Shown here: one piece after another, positions 7,027-8,363 of the stretch
Layout: each line of letters starts with the position of its first letter
Position numbering within the stretch: the first letter of the stretch is position 1
Assembly: GCA_002319795.1 (NCBI GenBank)
Contig: DCFU01000025.1
Span: 1 to 8,363, forward strand
DNA length: 8,363 bases
Direction of reading: 5' to 3'
DNA from: Megamonas sp. UBA1796
Lineage (GTDB): Bacteria > Bacillota > Negativicutes > Selenomonadales > Selenomonadaceae
Program-made: the position numbers and the translations under genes
Notes under the pieces: model-generated
What the model saw: the letters and a program-made list of their open reading frames with translations, nothing else
The model's database searches: none
What the model was told of the DNA's origin: nothing

Positions 7027-7344
7027 CTAATGGATTGCTTTAAGCTTTTCTTCGATTTGTTGCAACAGTGCTTCTGGCTGACGAATCGCTACTGTTACAC
7101 CAACGCGGACGATTGGTTTCCCTTTGAATCGATTTTCATCTTTAATATTAATATCTGCAGCAATAATAACTACATCTGCCTGTATTACATCATCCTCTGT
7201 AATGACATTTTCAGCACCGATACTTCCCTGGGTTTCCACCTTAATCTGATGCCCCATTTTTTCTGCTGCCTCAACCAGCTTATCTTGTGCAATAAAAGTA
7301 TGAGCAACCCCCATAGTACAAGCTGATACCGCTACAATTTTCAT
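7027..7344 (-). CDS. PTS EIIB, fructose family
   Basis: A 105-residue cytoplasmic phosphocarrier. The N-terminus MKIVAVSACTMGVAHTFIAQ is a clear variant of the fructose EIIB active site (usually C-P-T-G-I-A-H-T), with phospho-accepting Cys9; the Pro-Thr-Gly after Cys is replaced by Thr-Met-Gly. The family signatures VETQGSIGAEN (36-46), ADVVIIAADI (56-65) and RFKGKP (71-76) follow. The length is right for a free-standing subunit. The start is well fixed: AAAGGAGGT with an 8-nt spacer, placed inside the last codons of the aldolase gene, and the ATG overlaps the aldolase stop as ATGA. That arrangement implies tight translational coupling and equal production of the two proteins. Confidence 0.93.
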   Translation of the reverse strand: MKIVAVSACTMGVAHTFIAQDKLVEAAEKMGHQIKVETQGSIGAENVITEDDVIQADVVIIAADINIKDENRFKGKPIVRVGVTVAIRQPEALLQQIEEKLKAIH

Positions 7345-7994
7345 AATGATGTACCTCCTTTATTTTCATTCATTTTCACGAGCGTTACAAATTTTCTAGA
7401 AACTGCTTCAATAGCGTCGTACCCATTTTTTTCTGCATTTGTAAAGGCACTGCCTACACAAACAACACGGGCACCTGCCTTCATCCATAATCCTATGGTT
7501 TCTTCATTCACCTTTCCACTAATCATAAAATCAGCTTGTGGAAAAGGTCCATGAAAATCTTTTATAATAGAAGGCGAAAATGCCGATGCCGGAAATAATT
7601 TTAAAATATGCAAGCCAAGTTTCAAGGCACGATGAATATCATTTGGATTTGATATGCCTGGGATATATAAAACATCATATAAATTACAAATCTCCGCTAC
7701 AGCATTGTCTAAGACTGGTGCAACGATAAATTTTGCACCACAATTTATTGCCAATCGCGCACTAACCGGATCCAGCACCGTTCCGGCCCCAATCAAAACA
7801 TCACTGTTTTTATATTCCGCTTGTAGATTTTTTATTAATTCCAAGGAATTTTCCATTGTTAAGGTTATTTCAATAACCTTAACTCCACCTTGTATAATAT
7901 GTTCTACAATTTCTTTTACATGCGGGCTGTCTGTGCGTATTACTGCTACCAATTTATTTTCTAACATCTTGGGAACCAACATATTTTTATTCAT
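7341..7994 (-). CDS. KDPG/KHG-family aldolase (Eda-like)
   Basis: A 217-residue class I aldolase expected to cleave a 2-keto-3-deoxy-6-phospho sugar acid to pyruvate and glyceraldehyde 3-phosphate, or a related substrate, in the cytoplasm. Visible marks: VAVIR (16-20), VIEITLT (40-46) with catalytic Glu42, GAGTV (69-73), IPGISNPNDI (111-120), and LKLFPAS (131-137) with Schiff-base Lys132. The usual T-G-G phosphate loop is altered to ISGKVN (158-163), while GS (181-182) of the second loop remains. I chose ATG 7994: AAAGGA sits 9 bases upstream, though the nearby GGAGG is only 3 bases away. An ATG at 8021 would add nine residues (MLFKKGRRF) but has a poor ribosome binding site. It is the first gene of the operon and the only metabolic enzyme in it, and it overlaps the EIIB start by 4 bases. 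The family is secure; the substrate is not. Confidence 0.88.
   Translation of the reverse strand: MNKNMLVPKMLENKLVAVIRTDSPHVKEIVEHIIQGGVKVIEITLTMENSLELIKNLQAEYKNSDVLIGAGTVLDPVSARLAINCGAKFIVAPVLDNAVAEICNLYDVLYIPGISNPNDIHRALKLGLHILKLFPASAFSPSIIKDFHGPFPQADFMISGKVNEETIGLWMKAGARVVCVGSAFTNAEKNGYDAIEAVSRKFVTLVKMNENKGGTSL
7858..7883. repeat. Perfect 12-bp inverted repeat inside the aldolase gene
   Basis: Arms GTTAAGGTTATT (7858-7869) and AATAACCTTAAC (7872-7883) are exact reverse complements separated by only two bases. On the coding strand it spans the codons for VKVIEITLT, the block with catalytic Glu42. It could be a DNA operator or fold as an RNA hairpin near the 5' end of the operon mRNA, or be a by-product of the codons used for this conserved block. 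Confidence 0.6.
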
Positions 7995-8038
7995 AAACCT
8001 CCGTCCTTTCTTAAAAAGCATAGGCTCTTTATATATTT

Positions 8039-8066
8039 ATTATATATTATGGAATCATAATTTCAA
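8039..8066 (-). promoter_or_regulatory. Sigma-A-like promoter of the PTS/aldolase operon
   Basis: On the minus strand TTGAAA (8061-8066) and TATAAT (8039-8044) are separated by 16 bases, a good vegetative promoter. Transcription would begin near 8032, giving a leader of about 38 bases to the aldolase ATG at 7994 and excluding most of the alternative start's upstream region. A second TATAAT at 8070-8075 lacks a well-placed -35. The spacer contains a dyad and another dyad lies upstream, so the promoter is probably regulated. Confidence 0.6.
8046..8061. promoter_or_regulatory. Dyad ATTATG-N4-CATAAT within the promoter spacer
   Basis: The 16-base sequence ATTATGGAATCATAAT has perfect 6-bp arms around GAAT. 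It fills the spacer between the -10 and -35 boxes and touches the last base of the -35, so a bound protein would block RNA polymerase. This makes it a candidate repressor site. Both arms are AT-rich, so chance symmetry cannot be excluded. Confidence 0.35.
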
Positions 8067-8081
8067 CTTATTATACTTCTG

Positions 8082-8107
8082 TTTTGTCACACAAAAAATT
8101 GACAAAA
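8082..8107. promoter_or_regulatory. Inverted repeat TTTTGTCA-N10-TGACAAAA upstream of the PTS promoter
   Basis: Perfect 8-bp arms TTTTGTCA (8082-8089) and TGACAAAA (8100-8107) are separated by 10 bases, so their centres are 18 bases apart, close to two turns of the helix. The midpoint lies about 60 bases upstream of the predicted start, where an activator would sit. The PRD regulator encoded in the operon is the obvious candidate binder, by analogy with MtlR/LicR-type activators; the sequence alone does not show this. Confidence 0.45.
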
Positions 8108-8148
8108 ACCAAAGGTGATGGAATTTGCCAATTTTCTATGCTTTATAT

Positions 8149-8307
8149 TCAGGATTCGGTCGTTGTTGTTTCAGTGATCGTTTTTTTGACTAAGGTTCGC
8201 ACGATATTTTGTTCCCTGCCCTCTTCATGGGATTCCGATGCGATTCTCTTTGCACGATGTACAATAAATTTCAAAACAAACGCGCACGCAATCTCTGCGT
8301 CAGAAAG
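8149..8307 (-). pseudogene. 52-codon open stretch, possible gene remnant
   Basis: On the minus strand a frame stays open from just after a TGA (8308-8310) to a TGA at 8149-8151. It reads LSDAEIACAFVLKFIVHRAK, then a charged segment (RIASESHEEGREQNIVR), then KKTITETTTTES. There is no ATG near its beginning and no ribosome binding site. It begins within a few bases of the edge hairpins, so it might be the tail of a gene broken by an insertion, but 52 open codons can also occur by chance. I recognise no family. Confidence 0.15.
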
Positions 8308-8314
8308 TCATGAC

Positions 8315-8350
8315 CTCCGGTAAACCGGAGTGCTCTAGCCCTGGAAGGGC
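8315..8350 (-). repeat. Tandem hairpins, possible end of an IS200/IS605-type element
   Basis: Two perfect hairpins stand 7 bases apart: CTCCGGT/ACCGGAG (8315-8321 with 8324-8330, loop of 2) and GCCCT/AGGGC (8338-8342 with 8346-8350, loop of 3). Neither is followed by a T run, so they are not simple terminators. On the minus strand the order is GCCCTTCCAGGGC, TAGAGCA, CTCCGGTTTACCGGAG, then GGTCATGAC. Paired hairpins close to an end are typical of IS200/IS605 and tnpB elements, where they also belong to the guide (omega) RNA. The transposase itself would lie outside the window, so the assignment is tentative. Confidence 0.35.
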
Positions 8351-8363
8351 ATATTACTAACAT

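Larger units (their letters stand above)
8022..8363. other. Upstream region of the PTS operon, no convincing gene
   Basis: About 340 bases at the right end. The operon-proximal half is very AT-rich and carries the promoter and two dyads. From about 8150 on GC rises and there is one 52-codon open stretch on the minus strand without a start signal. The last 50 bases hold two adjacent hairpins. A plus-strand frame starting from a TTG at 8084 has no ribosome binding site and overlaps all of these, so I did not call it. Confidence 0.6.

Noticed and set aside
7654..8118. 154-codon plus-strand frame
   Set aside because: It lies opposite the aldolase gene, whose family motifs are clear on the other strand. 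It has no ribosome binding site and no recognisable protein character.
8084..8323. 79-codon plus-strand frame at the right end
   Set aside because: It starts at TTG with no Shine-Dalgarno sequence, runs through the dyad and one edge hairpin, and resembles no family I know.
8315..8350. Edge hairpins as a CRISPR repeat or a factor-independent terminator
   Set aside because: There is no repeat-spacer periodicity and no T run after either hairpin.

Overview
The window looks like low-GC Firmicutes-type DNA. Shine-Dalgarno sequences are strong GGAGG types, coding is AT-rich and compact, and the sugar PTS operon is Gram-positive in style. Every gene I can support lies on the minus strand, so transcription runs from right to left. 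I cannot name the species. The TrbJ/TrbL-type conjugation genes would suit a diderm Firmicute (Negativicutes) as well as a Clostridia or Erysipelotrichia host.

Region 1 (1 to about 3250) is part of a type IV secretion or conjugation locus. In transcription order it holds a secreted lytic transglycosylase (VirB1-like), a secreted helical TrbJ/VirB5-like protein, a polytopic TrbL/VirB6-like membrane protein, and the first 16 codons of a further gene cut by the left edge. Spacing is tight and each of the last three genes has a clear ribosome binding site. A 14-bp perfect palindrome lies just upstream of a TATAAT box in front of the cluster, about where a class II activator would bind.

Region 2 (about 3310 to 8110) is a self-contained five-gene PTS operon. 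The order is KDPG/KHG-type aldolase, fructose-family EIIB, a PRD-type transcription regulator carrying its own IIB- and IIA-like modules, EIIA, and EIIC. It has a sigma-A-like promoter (8039-8066), two dyads at or above that promoter, and a strong, probably bidirectional terminator (3314-3356). The PTS would import and phosphorylate a sugar or sugar acid. The aldolase would split a 2-keto-3-deoxy-6-phospho sugar acid to pyruvate and a triose phosphate. The regulator would sense PTS phosphorylation and switch the operon on. The aldolase is the only catabolic enzyme in the operon, so the transported substrate may lie one step from the aldolase substrate. Transported 2-keto-3-deoxygluconate is the simplest guess.

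Region 3 (about 8110 to 8363) has no convincing gene. It holds a 52-codon open stretch that may be a gene remnant. At the edge there are two adjacent perfect hairpins that resemble the end of an IS200/IS605-type element with its associated RNA; this reading is tentative.

The visible drop in GC between regions 1 and 2 suggests two modules of different origin meeting near 3250-3350.
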